The position numbers and the translations under genes were made by a program. The notes under the pieces are model-generated. The model was not told the DNA's origin and did no database searches. It worked only from the letters and a program-made list of their open reading frames with translations. Of a stretch of DNA of 64,000 bases, positions 17,792 to 26,056 are shown piece by piece. Origin of the DNA: Croceibacter atlanticus HTCC2559 (lineage in GTDB: Bacteria; Bacteroidota; Bacteroidia; Flavobacteriales; Flavobacteriaceae); the NCBI RefSeq assembly GCF_000196315.1, contig NC_014230.1, positions 1,694,001 through 1,758,000 of the forward strand, read 5' to 3'. Each line of letters starts with the position of its first letter. The stretch's first letter is position 1.

Positions 17792-19048
17792 TTATAGTAA
17801 GGCTTTAAGTTTCTCTACTAATAAAAACACATCTTCGTAAGAATTATAAAGTGGAGCAGGAGCTACTCTAATTACATCTGGTTCTCTCCAGTCACTAATA
17901 ACACCAGATTCTGTAAGTTTGGTATGAAGAGATTTGTCTGCATGCTTTACCTGTATAGATAATTGACATCCACGTTCTTCAGGGTTTGTAGGTGTTATAA
18001 TTCTAATTCTTTCAGTGTCTATCTCTTTTAATAAAAACTCTAGGTAATTAGTGATTTTTACAGATTTTTCTCTAATAGTGTCAAAACCTGCTTCTTCAAA
18101 TACAGATAATGATGCTCTTATAGCTGCCATAGATAAGATTGGAGGATTGCTTAATTGCCAACCTTCGGCTCCTGGAATAGGATCAAATCCTTTACGCATA
18201 TTAAAACGGGTGTCTTTATTATGTCCCCACCAACCTGCAAATCTATTTAAAGAATTATTAGTTGCATGGCGTTCGTGTACAAAGCAACCTGCTAAACTAC
18301 CAGGTCCAGAATTAAGGTATTTATACGTACACCAAACTGCAAAATCTGCTCCTGTATCGTGTAAATTAGGTTGAATATTTCCTGCGCCGTGAGCCAAATC
18401 AAAACCTACCATACAATTATGACTATGACCTAATTGTGTAATTTTCTTTAACGGAAAAGATTGACCTGTATAATAATTGGTGCTTCCAATCATAAGGAGA
18501 GCAATACTATCTCCTTGCTCATTCATAATGTTTTCTAAATCTTCAAAACGGCAAAGTTCTTCGCCTTCTCTTGGAGACCAAAGTATTAAGCCTTCATCTG
18601 GATCTATACCATGAAATTTTAATTGACTTTCGACAGCGTACTTATCACTAGGAAAAGCATCACTTTCAATAACAATTTTAAATTTTGTTTTGTTTGGTTT
18701 ATAAAAAGACACCATCATTAAATGAAGGTTTGCCGTAAGCGTATTCATAACGACAACTTCGCTTGGCTTGGCGCCAACGATTTTGGCCATTGGCTTTGAT
18801 AAAAACTCGTGATATGGCATCCAAGGATGTTTGGCGTCTGTATGACCTTCAACACCTAAATTTGCCCAATCTTTGAGCTCTAAATCTATAAATTCAGATA
18901 CTTTTTTAGGCTGTAGTCCTAAGCTGTTTCCACAGAAATAGAGTAGTGTTTTGCCATCTTCCTGTTCTGGAAGATGAAATTTTGTTCTGAAATCTTTTAA
19001 TGGGTCTGCTTGGTCTTGAGCTCTTGCGTATGCTAAACTATTTTCCAT
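17792..19048 (-). CDS. kynU: Kynureninase
   Basis: A 418-residue PLP enzyme that cleaves kynurenine (or 3-hydroxykynurenine) to anthranilate (or its 3-hydroxy form) and alanine. YFCGNSLGLQPK near the start, the FDLAHGAGN segment and K243 in WCTYKYLNSGPG are typical kynureninase features. It may feed de novo NAD synthesis or tryptophan breakdown; the other kyn genes are not in the window. It overlaps the preceding lipoprotein gene by one base and is followed after 2 nt by a mazG-like gene, so it is mid-operon. Confidence 0.95.
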   Translation of the reverse strand: MENSLAYARAQDQADPLKDFRTKFHLPEQEDGKTLLYFCGNSLGLQPKKVSEFIDLELKDWANLGVEGHTDAKHPWMPYHEFLSKPMAKIVGAKPSEVVVMNTLTANLHLMMVSFYKPNKTKFKIVIESDAFPSDKYAVESQLKFHGIDPDEGLILWSPREGEELCRFEDLENIMNEQGDSIALLMIGSTNYYTGQSFPLKKITQLGHSHNCMVGFDLAHGAGNIQPNLHDTGADFAVWCTYKYLNSGPGSLAGCFVHERHATNNSLNRFAGWWGHNKDTRFNMRKGFDPIPGAEGWQLSNPPILSMAAIRASLSVFEEAGFDTIREKSVKITNYLEFLLKEIDTERIRIITPTNPEERGCQLSIQVKHADKSLHTKLTESGVISDWREPDVIRVAPAPLYNSYEDVFLLVEKLKALL

Positions 19049-19761
19049 TATTCTGTTTTAACCGATATGTCTGAAAAGAAAAGTTTAAAATCTCCTGAAG
19101 GGTCTTTGTGCATTTCTGCGAATTTTAAGCCTTCAAACGTTTTGTAGTCTTCCCAACTTGTTACCATACTAGCTTCTTCTGCATTACCTTTTCTATATAC
19201 CCATTCACGTGGCATAAATTCTGAATCATAATAAATGTCATAAGCATCTCCTGGCGTGTAACCTAAACTATCATTATAGGTAATGGTTACCATGTTTAAC
19301 GTGTCTTTAGACATAGGTGCAATTTCATTTTTCTTTTCGGTAATGGTTGTGCCTTCATCCCAAACTAAATTATATGGAGCGTGTAACCAATATTTATCAT
19401 TAATAAATGCTTGGTCTGCTTTTGTTGAAATGCTATCTAAGGAGGAACGGTTATACGCTACAGTATCTTCAGCTGTCATCATAGTAACATCATCTGTCTT
19501 AGGATTCCATTGCCAAGATCTAGAAAAAATATTACCACCACGATCTACATTAAAAGTAAATTTTAATTCTGAAACTTTATCCCAATGTTCTAAACCACTT
19601 GCGTAGGCTATAGCTTCTGCAGTTGTTAAATTCTCTTTGTTAATAGCTTCTTCTGTGTTTTCTGTTGCTAATGCATCTGCCTTAGTAGCTTTTAGCTCTT
19701 CTTTATTTTTGCAACCAATTAAAGTTACAGTTGCAATTATTATAAGTAATGTGTGTTTCAT
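19048..19761 (-). CDS. DUF6503 family lipoprotein
   Basis: A 237-residue lipoprotein with signal and lipobox LIGC (C17), then a Lys/Glu/Ala linker. The mature part, with EAIAYASGLEHWDKVSELKF, RSWQWNPKTDDVTM and the later DPSGDFKLFFSDI, fits DUF6503, a beta-rich envelope family of unknown function. I chose ATG 19761 because the 32 upstream in-frame residues lack a signal peptide and precede a clear one. Its stop codon shares a base with the kynU start, so it heads the kynU operon. Its role there is unknown. Confidence 0.72.
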   Translation of the reverse strand: MKHTLLIIIATVTLIGCKNKEELKATKADALATENTEEAINKENLTTAEAIAYASGLEHWDKVSELKFTFNVDRGGNIFSRSWQWNPKTDDVTMMTAEDTVAYNRSSLDSISTKADQAFINDKYWLHAPYNLVWDEGTTITEKKNEIAPMSKDTLNMVTITYNDSLGYTPGDAYDIYYDSEFMPREWVYRKGNAEEASMVTSWEDYKTFEGLKFAEMHKDPSGDFKLFFSDISVKTE

Positions 19762-19847
19762 TTTAATTTTTAAAGTTTGTGTAAAAGTACAAAATCTAAA
19801 GTCTGTTTTAGAACCCTTATATTTTGGTATTTGTTTGAGCGCAAAAA

Positions 19848-19877
19848 AAAACGGCAACTTAAAAAGTATGCCGTTTT
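19848..19877 (-). terminator. Intrinsic terminator of the 51-codon gene
   Basis: AAAACGGCA / TGCCGTTTT, a 9-bp stem with a 12-nt loop. On the minus strand it is followed by an unbroken U-run of nine bases, a strong terminator 44 nt after the small open frame at 19921-20076. Confidence 0.82.
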
Positions 19878-19920
19878 AAACTATTGTAATTACGTTTATA
19901 AACATAATAGATATAGTGTT

Positions 19921-20076
19921 TTAGGATTTTATTATATAAGGACGCTCTGCCTCACAGTAAAAATCATGTTGAGAAAATTGATCACAATTGCTGTTAGAAA
20001 TTGTAAACGAGTTTACTTTTTTTATTGGTCTTTTAAATAAATCAACCAGCCGGAGAATTGAAATTCGATTTTTCAT
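19921..20076 (-). CDS. Putative 51-residue small protein, orphan
   Basis: An open frame of 51 codons on the minus strand, ATG to TAA. It starts MKNRISILRLVDLFKRPIKK and is basic in the first 20 residues, then polar with two cysteines (C31, C41) and an acidic patch before a final PYIIKS. It is the only gene candidate in the 434-bp gap between two annotated genes, has a U9 terminator directly behind it and a TAACTTCG -7-like box about 35 nt upstream. No family recognised and no membrane helix. The basic leader with a Cys-containing C-terminal half could fit a small exported or modified peptide, but nothing proves this. Confidence 0.5.
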   Translation of the reverse strand: MKNRISILRLVDLFKRPIKKVNSFTISNSNCDQFSQHDFYCEAERPYIIKS

Positions 20077-20195
20077 AGTCTTAGTTTTTTTCTTTAAAAA
20101 TACGAAGTTATATTTTGTTGATTGTTAATAGAATGTGTATTTAAACTTAAATATTTCTAAAAGTTTTAAAAGTGTTCTTTCATTTTATTCTTTTA

Positions 20196-20645
20196 CTAAA
20201 GAACACTTGGTAAATCTGCGATGTAACCATTAAATGTGTGCTTTCTAGTGGTGTAATAAACGTCTCTTAAAGCATCATCTTTTGAAATCTGTTTGTGGAG
20301 TTTAGGATACCTTGATTCTAAGAGTGAAATGAACTCAGAAAAATCATCACTTTTATTAACTGCTTGTCTTAAAGATTTCACATAAGTCCGTTCATTAATC
20401 TTAAACGAGATTGTATTAGTTTTAAAAACAAGATTTTGAGACGCATCTGTGCTTTTCAATATATCCTTAAAACTTGTATTATTTAAAGATGAAATAGTTT
20501 TATTGAATTTAGAAAAATCATCTACATAAACTTGGGTTGTTTTATTACTTAAGATAACTTCATCTAGTTGTTCTTGGCTATAAGAAGTTGTTGAACTTCC
20601 TAGAGTAACAACTGTTAGTGCTATTAATACTATTATAGTTTTCAT
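20196..20645 (-). CDS. Secreted protein of unknown function
   Basis: A 149-residue protein with a signal peptide (residues 1-23, cleavage near SYSQ). The mature part is Lys/Ser/Asp-rich and probably helical, with no motif I recognise. It has a single-gene layout downstream of the AraC-type regulator (107-nt gap), on the same strand. The upstream sequence holds GATCTTTG, one mismatch from the -7 box, about 35 nt before the ATG. Possibly controlled by the neighbouring regulator, but this rests on adjacency only. Confidence 0.65.
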   Translation of the reverse strand: MKTIIVLIALTVVTLGSSTTSYSQEQLDEVILSNKTTQVYVDDFSKFNKTISSLNNTSFKDILKSTDASQNLVFKTNTISFKINERTYVKSLRQAVNKSDDFSEFISLLESRYPKLHKQISKDDALRDVYYTTRKHTFNGYIADLPSVL

Positions 20646-20752
20646 AGTGTTTATTATTTAATGAATCTTTTTAATTACACTACAAAGATCGGTAGTATGT
20701 ATAGGCTATACCATAGTAAAAGCTCCTTAGGTAATGTCAATACTTCCCAAAA

Positions 20753-21592
20753 TTAAACCTGTGCTTCAACTTTATCTTTAAATGTGGTAGGAGATTCTCC
20801 AGTGTGTTTTTTAAAAAGTCTTGAAAAGTGAGAAGGATCATCAAACCCTAAGCTAAATGCAATTTCTTTTGAAGAGATTTCAGAATAATACAATTGTCGC
20901 TTTGCTTCTAGAATAATCCTATCGTGAATAATATTTAAGGGACTTTTATTATATGCAGCAAAAGAGTTAGAAAGCGTTTTGGCAGATTTATTCATCATTT
21001 CTGCATAGGCGCTTACTTGATGCTCTTCTTTGTAATGCTGCTCAACCAACCTATTAAATTCTCGGAGCAAGTCCATTTTACTCGTCTTAGCGATATCATC
21101 TGGGTGCTCTGCTTTTATGAGTTGGGTTGTTTTAATAATAAAACGTTTCATTAGTACTCTAAGCATTTCAGCTTGTATAGTATCTTTTGTAGCAATTTCG
21201 TCTACTAAAATTTGATGTAGAGTTTCAAATTTTTCCTTTTCTGAGTCTTTTAGGACAACACTTGGAATTACTTGGTTTCCAAAAAATAAAATACCTGTAC
21301 AGCTCACTTCCTTATCGTGTTCCCAAATACAATAAAACTCTTTATTGAATTGATATACTGTAGCAGCATTTTCTTCTTCTAATTTAAAATATTGAAGCGG
21401 TGTTAATGCAGTAATGCTATGTGGTTGCAGAACTTTATTTACGCTGTCTACCTTAACTGTAATGGCATCTTTTCCTGTCCATATAAACGTATAATACCCT
21501 AATTGATTGGAAGTGTTAAAGTTGTTGAGAACTTCTATATCTCCAATTGTGAGAATGGCATTTGTAGATGATTCTTTAAACTGTTTAATCAT
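20753..21592 (-). CDS. AraC family transcriptional regulator
   Basis: A 279-residue regulator. The C-terminal 100 residues form the double HTH: AYAEMMNKSAKTLSNSF, then ISSKEIAFSLGFDDPSHFSRLFKKHTGESPTTFK (final HTH, about 237-270), the AraC/XylS signature. The N-terminal part is a cupin-like sensor fold (LQPHSITALTPLQYF). I chose the ATG at 21592; a TTG at 21616 would add eight residues but lies in a hairpin loop. The start codon follows immediately after an 11-bp hairpin, which may limit read-through from blaR1 or hide the start. Ligand unknown. Confidence 0.87.
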   Translation of the reverse strand: MIKQFKESSTNAILTIGDIEVLNNFNTSNQLGYYTFIWTGKDAITVKVDSVNKVLQPHSITALTPLQYFKLEEENAATVYQFNKEFYCIWEHDKEVSCTGILFFGNQVIPSVVLKDSEKEKFETLHQILVDEIATKDTIQAEMLRVLMKRFIIKTTQLIKAEHPDDIAKTSKMDLLREFNRLVEQHYKEEHQVSAYAEMMNKSAKTLSNSFAAYNKSPLNIIHDRIILEAKRQLYYSEISSKEIAFSLGFDDPSHFSRLFKKHTGESPTTFKDKVEAQV

Positions 21593-21635
21593 AAAAAGGT
21601 TGTCGAAATATCCCAATACTTCTTACAACCTTTTT
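21593..21635 (-). terminator. Hairpin between blaR1 and the AraC gene
   Basis: AAAAAGGTTGT / ACAACCTTTTT, a perfect 11-bp stem around a 21-nt loop. On the minus strand the U-run of the second arm is directly followed by the AraC ATG. It may be the terminator of the blaI-blaR1 unit or a leader structure of the AraC gene. Confidence 0.55.
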
Positions 21636-21658
21636 AGTTTGCTTTTAAAAATATTCTA

Positions 21659-23593
21659 TTAATTACTAATAGAAATAGGTGCTTTTGAAAGCTTTACATA
21701 CTTACCATGTTTAGCGTTAGGGTTAGCAAGCATATTTATGTCTTTGTCTTTTGCTACAATCTCTAATGCTTCTTTAGGTGTAATTTCCTTTTCTTCTAAG
21801 TAAAACGTAGCACCAGCTTTAGACATGTTTTTAATAATCTCTGTTGGTGTTGACGTTGGTGGTGTAGGAGGTAAAGGTGGTATAGGTGGCATCTCATCGG
21901 CTTCTGAGACATCATAAACCTCTACAACCTTATTGTCTTTGTAACGCTTAGTTATATATTCTTTACGGTCTTCAAGTTTTTTACTACGTTTTTCTATAGC
22001 TTCAGCTCTTTTTACCATAGCTTTTTCATAAGCTTCACGTTGTTTTTCAGACTTTTCTTTTAGTAATTCTGCTCTTTTCTTCTCGTGATCTTCAACCTTA
22101 GCCTCAAATTTTTTCAACCTTTTTTCAGACTTTTTTAAGTGCTTTTCCTCCTTAGAAAGCTTTTGGCGTTCCTCGTGTAATTTTTCTAAGGCTTTTATAC
22201 GTTCTTCAGTCATTTCTGGATCTAGAGGTGTTCCTTCTTTATCTACTTCACCCGCAAAACGATTAAAATATCTTATGCTTTCACCATCTTTTACAAAATA
22301 GTGCTCCTTACCATTAATTTCTACCTGACCAGAAGTTTGTGTTGGGCTTAATGGTGGCGGTGGCGGTGGTGGTACAAGTTCTTTAGTTGCTTGCTTAGGT
22401 GGTGCTGGTGGCGGTGGCGGTGGCGGTAAAATGAAACTCTTCTTTGGGTTTGCCTTACCAAGACGCGAAGCTTTAAATGCAAGCTCAATGTTTGCAATAC
22501 CATTTTTAGGCACGTTCTTAAAGCTCACCTTTATATTAGGATCAATTAATTCTTGCTTGCTCCAACCTTTAGTAATTTTATTTATCTCGTCTGTAACGTT
22601 TTCTAGAGCAACTACTTTGTTATTAATTTTAATAGTGTTTTCATTTACACTTAAAACAATCTGTTTCTCCTGAGACAGGTTCTTTGTAATGACTTTTGTT
22701 GTGTTAGAGGCTACATTTTCTGTTGGCACAAGCATCGTTTTGTAAATTGTTTCTCTTGAGCTGAAACTAAACAGTAGTCCAGCTAATAAGGGTAAAATAG
22801 CAAATAGCCTAAGCCATTTTAGTTTGGATGATGATTTTGATAACATAAGGATTCGTTTTTTGGTTAATGAATAATTAAATGAGCTCGACAATGCTACCTG
22901 ATGAGGGTTGCTTGAAAAATTGACGAGTAAATGTTGATAGGTTTCAATGTTTTTATGTTGATTTACAACAGCTTCATCTGCTAAAAATTCGTGATTTAGC
23001 TTTATTGCTTTTTTAGTGAAATAGAGTAGTGGGTTAAACCAAAATATAATCTGAAGCACTTCTATAAAAAGGAGATCTAAAGAATGTTTTTGTTTTATGT
23101 GTGCCTCTTCATGTTGAAAAACCTCGGCAGGTATTGCATTAGTAGTATAGGCATCTTTATTAATAAATATGTAATTAAAGAAACTGTGTGGTACAATTCT
23201 CTTAAGTACTAGCACTGCTGTATATATATTATTCTTCACAGTGTTATGTTGTAAAATACTTACCCTTATTTTATTTAAATTGATTAAGAATCTGATAAGA
23301 TAAACAGCTACGCCTAAACAGTAAATACCAAGAATAATATTTAAAGAGGTGTTAGCTTTATTAACTGCAGCATCCTCGCCATCTGCCAATGTTAAAAGTG
23401 TGGTAGGATCTGAGATTGGCTCAACATACTCATAAGATGTAAAAGTGATTAGCGGAACAAGAAATGACAACACTAAGCTAGCCAATAAAAAATAACGCTT
23501 TGTTTTATGAGCCTTTTCTTGCTCTAAAACCAAATGGTAAAAGCATAAACAAACAGATAGGCATAACACAGATTTTAAAATATAGAGTCCCAT
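21659..23593 (-). CDS. M56 family (BlaR1/MecR1-like) membrane metallopeptidase with proline-rich tail
   Basis: A 644-residue protein. Four membrane helices lie in the first 300 residues with the zinc motif HEEAH at 161-165 (FQHEEAHIKQKHSLD), followed by FNPLLYF and LNHEFLADEAV, all M56/BlaR1 features. After the last helix (about 268-285), the exported part carries three proline-rich runs (about 390-400, 408-417 and 568-583) and a charged, Lys/Glu-rich coiled coil (about 450-550). It has no penicillin-binding sensor domain, so beta-lactam sensing is not supported. It starts 1 nt after blaI and would cleave that repressor on a signal. Confidence 0.88.
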   Translation of the reverse strand: MGLYILKSVLCLSVCLCFYHLVLEQEKAHKTKRYFLLASLVLSFLVPLITFTSYEYVEPISDPTTLLTLADGEDAAVNKANTSLNIILGIYCLGVAVYLIRFLINLNKIRVSILQHNTVKNNIYTAVLVLKRIVPHSFFNYIFINKDAYTTNAIPAEVFQHEEAHIKQKHSLDLLFIEVLQIIFWFNPLLYFTKKAIKLNHEFLADEAVVNQHKNIETYQHLLVNFSSNPHQVALSSSFNYSLTKKRILMLSKSSSKLKWLRLFAILPLLAGLLFSFSSRETIYKTMLVPTENVASNTTKVITKNLSQEKQIVLSVNENTIKINNKVVALENVTDEINKITKGWSKQELIDPNIKVSFKNVPKNGIANIELAFKASRLGKANPKKSFILPPPPPPPAPPKQATKELVPPPPPPPLSPTQTSGQVEINGKEHYFVKDGESIRYFNRFAGEVDKEGTPLDPEMTEERIKALEKLHEERQKLSKEEKHLKKSEKRLKKFEAKVEDHEKKRAELLKEKSEKQREAYEKAMVKRAEAIEKRSKKLEDRKEYITKRYKDNKVVEVYDVSEADEMPPIPPLPPTPPTSTPTEIIKNMSKAGATFYLEEKEITPKEALEIVAKDKDINMLANPNAKHGKYVKLSKAPISISN

Positions 23594-23594
23594 A

Positions 23595-23966
23595 TTAGTC
23601 TTTGTTTTTTATTTGATTGTCTATAAGCTTTTTTAAATCTTCTAACTCTTCTTTGCTCATGTTGGCTTCTTCGGTGAAAAATGAAGCAAATTGAGAAGCA
23701 GAGTTATTAAAGAACTTCTTTATCATCCCATTCATTTGTTTCGAGAAATAAGCGTTTTTCTTTACTAAAGGAAAATACTCACGAGATCTGCCAACCTGCG
23801 TATAGCTTACAAACCCTTTGTCTTGTATACGTTTTAATAGTGTAGCAATAGTTGTGTTTGCTGGTTTAGGTTCAGGATACGCTTCTAAAATATCCATCAT
23901 AATGGCTTTTTCCTTTTTCCAAAGGATCTGCATAACCTCTTCTTCTGCTTTTGATAATGGTGTCAT
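23595..23966 (-). CDS. BlaI/MecI/CopY family transcriptional repressor (system 1)
   Basis: A 123-residue winged-helix repressor. It starts MTPLSKAEEEVMQILWKKEK, with recognition helix around PANTTIATLLKRIQDKG and the C-terminal dimerisation helices. I chose ATG 23966; the longer frame begins inside the operator region and adds a false hydrophobic stretch. Two palindromes, CTACAaaTGTAG and CTACAaaCGTAG, lie directly upstream and match the TACAnnTGTA half-site type of BlaI/MecI. It is probably autoregulated, with the membrane peptidase next door cleaving it to relieve repression. Confidence 0.92.
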   Translation of the reverse strand: MTPLSKAEEEVMQILWKKEKAIMMDILEAYPEPKPANTTIATLLKRIQDKGFVSYTQVGRSREYFPLVKKNAYFSKQMNGMIKKFFNNSASQFASFFTEEANMSKEELEDLKKLIDNQIKNKD

Positions 23967-23980
23967 AATTCTTATTTGCT

Positions 23981-24019
23981 CTACAAATGTAGAATAAATA
24001 TTTAATTCTACAAACGTAG
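23981..24019 (-). promoter_or_regulatory. Paired BlaI operators overlapping the blaI-1 promoter
   Basis: Palindrome CTACAAATGTAG (23981-23992) and near-palindrome CTACAAACGTAG (24008-24019), centres 27 bp apart. Read on the minus strand, the upstream site supplies the -33 TTTG and the downstream one the -7 TACATTTG, with exactly 19 nt between them. The repressor would therefore cover both promoter elements. Transcription would begin about 12 nt before the blaI ATG at 23966. Confidence 0.82.
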
Positions 24020-24039
24020 AGATAAAAAATATTACAATA

Positions 24040-24072
24040 AAAAAGCCAGCTGTATAAAACAACTGGCTTTTT
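24040..24072 (-). terminator. Terminator after the 47-codon lipoprotein gene
   Basis: AAAAAGCCAG / CTGGCTTTTT, a 10-bp stem with a 13-nt loop and U-run on the minus strand, placed 19 nt after the small gene's stop and just before the blaI operators. Confidence 0.8.
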
Positions 24073-24091
24073 CAAGGTATATAAGGTAAGA

Positions 24092-24235
24092 TTAATCTAC
24101 CGCATCTTCTACATCATCTGCAACATCTTCTACTTCATCTCCTAAAGATTTCTCTTCACGACAGCTAGTAAAACCTGATGCCATTAATCCTAACATAAAT
24201 AAACCTAGTCCTATTTTTCTGAAATTCATTTTCAT
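24092..24235 (-). CDS. Small acidic lipoprotein (47 residues)
   Basis: Minus-strand open frame of 47 codons. A signal peptide rich in Leu/Gly/Met ends in a lipobox FTSC (C25), followed by a very acidic tail with repeats of DVEDVADDVEDAVD type. The size, lipobox and charged helical tail resemble entericidin-like lipoproteins, but I can claim only the general class. It follows a 52-codon membrane protein gene by 33 nt, and a strong terminator follows it, so the two small genes probably form one transcript. Confidence 0.8.
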   Translation of the reverse strand: MKMNFRKIGLGLFMLGLMASGFTSCREEKSLGDEVEDVADDVEDAVD

Positions 24236-24268
24236 AATTAAATATTTAAAATTGATTAGTATTAGTTA

Positions 24269-24427
24269 TTAAAGTCGTCTTCCTGTAGCTAACCTATAAA
24301 GAATAGCAATTACAGCCAACACTAATAAAATGTGTATTAGGTTACCAACAACGTCTCCAAATCCGAAATAACCTATTAACCATCCTACTAAAAGGATTAC
24401 GATAATAAGCCAAATTAAATCTTTCAT
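24269..24427 (-). CDS. Lmo0937-family small membrane protein (52 residues)
   Basis: Minus-strand frame starting MKDLIWLIIVILLVGWLIGY, with two hydrophobic segments (about residues 4-20 and 29-45) separated by a Gly/Phe/Asp turn (YFGFGDVVGN), and a basic tail. This matches the small Lmo0937 membrane proteins found in many Bacteroidota and Firmicutes, often with other stress-type small genes. Function unknown. Upstream is TATCTTTA, one base from the -7 box. It is directly followed by the 47-residue lipoprotein gene. Confidence 0.82.
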   Translation of the reverse strand: MKDLIWLIIVILLVGWLIGYFGFGDVVGNLIHILLVLAVIAILYRLATGRRL

Positions 24428-24511
24428 AATAATATGTATTAGTTAGTACTGTCTTAAAGATAATTATAAATCTTAAACAAAAATTTCAATTAAGATTTGT
24501 TTAACTAGACT

Positions 24512-26047
24512 TTAGTAGTTTTCAGGATGTTTCATAATATTTTGTGCTCTTTCTTTTATTTCTATAAGGTCTTTTTTACTTTTTTTATCTAAGAGTGATA
24601 ACATCATAGCCATCCTATTATTGTTCTCAAAAAAGGGCCTTTTATCATCTAAGAAATTCCAGTATAAGCTATTAAAAGGGCAAGCGTCTTCTGTAACTGT
24701 TTTAGAAACCTTATAAGCACATCCTTTACAATATTGGCTCATTTTATTTATATAATTACCGCTACTAACATATGGTTTTGTTGCTATGATACCACCATCT
24801 GCAAATTGAGACATACCTCTTGTATTGGTAATTTCTACCCATTGTATTGCATCAATATAAACTCCCAAATACCAATTATCTACGTCATCTGGATGCGTTT
24901 GGGTTAATAGGGCATAATTGCCAGTGATCATTAACCGTTGTATATGGTGTGCGTAAGCGTGATCTAAACTTTGCTTTATACTATGCTTTAAGCATGACAT
25001 TTTAGTATTACCTGTCCAGTAAAATTCTGGTAATGCGTTAGTGTTCTCTAAGCTGTTTTTATTTTCATATCCTGGCATTTCTTTCCAGTACATACCTCTC
25101 ATAAACTCGCGCCAACCTAATATTTGTCTAACAAAACCTTCTACTTGGCTTATATCTATTTGCTCTTTGTGTTCATAATAGTAATCCAAAACTGTATTTA
25201 TAACTTCTTTAGGGCTAAGCATCTTAGTATTTAGTGCAAAGCTTAACCTGCTATGAAATAAATAAAATTCATTAGGATGCATAGCGTCTTGATAGTCTCC
25301 AAAATGTATTAATAGATTCTCACAAAAGTATTCTAGCACTTTTAAAGATTCTTGTCTATTTGTAGGCCAATTAAAGCTTTTGGAGTCTATAGCTCCAAAA
25401 TAATCTATGTTAAAGCTATCAAGTAAATTAATAAGTGCTGATGCGTCTTTACTAAAAGTTTTGGCTTTAGGAATTGCTGGTGATCCTTTCCAGGCTTTTC
25501 GGTTTTTCTTGTCAAAATTCCAACTGCCGCCTTCAGGATTTTTAGAATCTTGCATAAGTATGCTATGCTTCTTACGCATATCTCTATAAAAATACTCCAT
25601 CACAATCTGTTTCTTGCCTTTGTAAAATGACTGCAACTCGTTTCTTGTAGTATAAAAATGCTCTGTGTCTTTAACTGCCCATTGTATGCTTAGCGATTCG
25701 CAAAAGGTTTTTAATTGCTTGTCTAACCTATATTCATCTGGTAAGAGGTATTCTAAATTTTCAAACTCTTCCTTATTTATAAGTTGTTGAAGATTTTCTG
25801 TTAGACACTGAGTATTTTTTGGGTCATCCAATGTATAATAAATAACATTATGACCTTTAGACTTTAAAAAATTAGAAAATGCTTGCATACTTAGAAAGAA
25901 CCCTACAATTTTCTGAATATGATGTTTCACATAATTGGTTTCTTGTGTCATTTCAAACATCACATAAGTAACATTAGCATTTACATTGGTAAACCAAGAG
26001 TGTTCATAGTTAAGTTGATCACCTAATATTAATCGTATTGTTTTCAT
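24512..26047 (-). CDS. Iron-sulfur bacterial cryptochrome/photolyase (PhrB-like, FeS-BCP)
   Basis: A 511-residue member of the bacterial (6-4) photolyase/cryptochrome branch that binds FAD and a 4Fe-4S cluster. The four cluster cysteines are present: C352, C440, C443 and C456. The spacing of 88, 3 and 13 residues equals that in the Agrobacterium protein PhrB (C350, C438, C441, C454). The N-terminal part has the RLILGDQLNYEHSW start of this branch. It repairs (6-4) photoproducts or acts as a blue-light sensor. It lies 9 nt after the cryptochrome DASH gene and is the last gene of the light-repair run. Confidence 0.92.
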   Translation of the reverse strand: MKTIRLILGDQLNYEHSWFTNVNANVTYVMFEMTQETNYVKHHIQKIVGFFLSMQAFSNFLKSKGHNVIYYTLDDPKNTQCLTENLQQLINKEEFENLEYLLPDEYRLDKQLKTFCESLSIQWAVKDTEHFYTTRNELQSFYKGKKQIVMEYFYRDMRKKHSILMQDSKNPEGGSWNFDKKNRKAWKGSPAIPKAKTFSKDASALINLLDSFNIDYFGAIDSKSFNWPTNRQESLKVLEYFCENLLIHFGDYQDAMHPNEFYLFHSRLSFALNTKMLSPKEVINTVLDYYYEHKEQIDISQVEGFVRQILGWREFMRGMYWKEMPGYENKNSLENTNALPEFYWTGNTKMSCLKHSIKQSLDHAYAHHIQRLMITGNYALLTQTHPDDVDNWYLGVYIDAIQWVEITNTRGMSQFADGGIIATKPYVSSGNYINKMSQYCKGCAYKVSKTVTEDACPFNSLYWNFLDDKRPFFENNNRMAMMLSLLDKKSKKDLIEIKERAQNIMKHPENY

Positions 26048-26056
26048 TTTTAAGTT

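Noticed and set aside
19777-20040. Plus-strand 87-codon frame over the 51-codon gene
   Set aside because: It runs through a strong terminator, has a poor composition (Cys/Tyr/Lys-rich, no domain) and no promoter; the minus-strand frame fits the signals better.
22320-22440. GGTGGC-rich runs in the blaR1-1 gene as a DNA tandem repeat
   Set aside because: They encode proline-rich linkers (CCA/CCG-type codons) and are irregular; no separate repeat element is needed.
23967-24075. Longer BlaI-1 start and a 67-codon frame through the operator region
   Set aside because: Both read through operators and a terminator; the ATG at 23966 gives the family-typical start.
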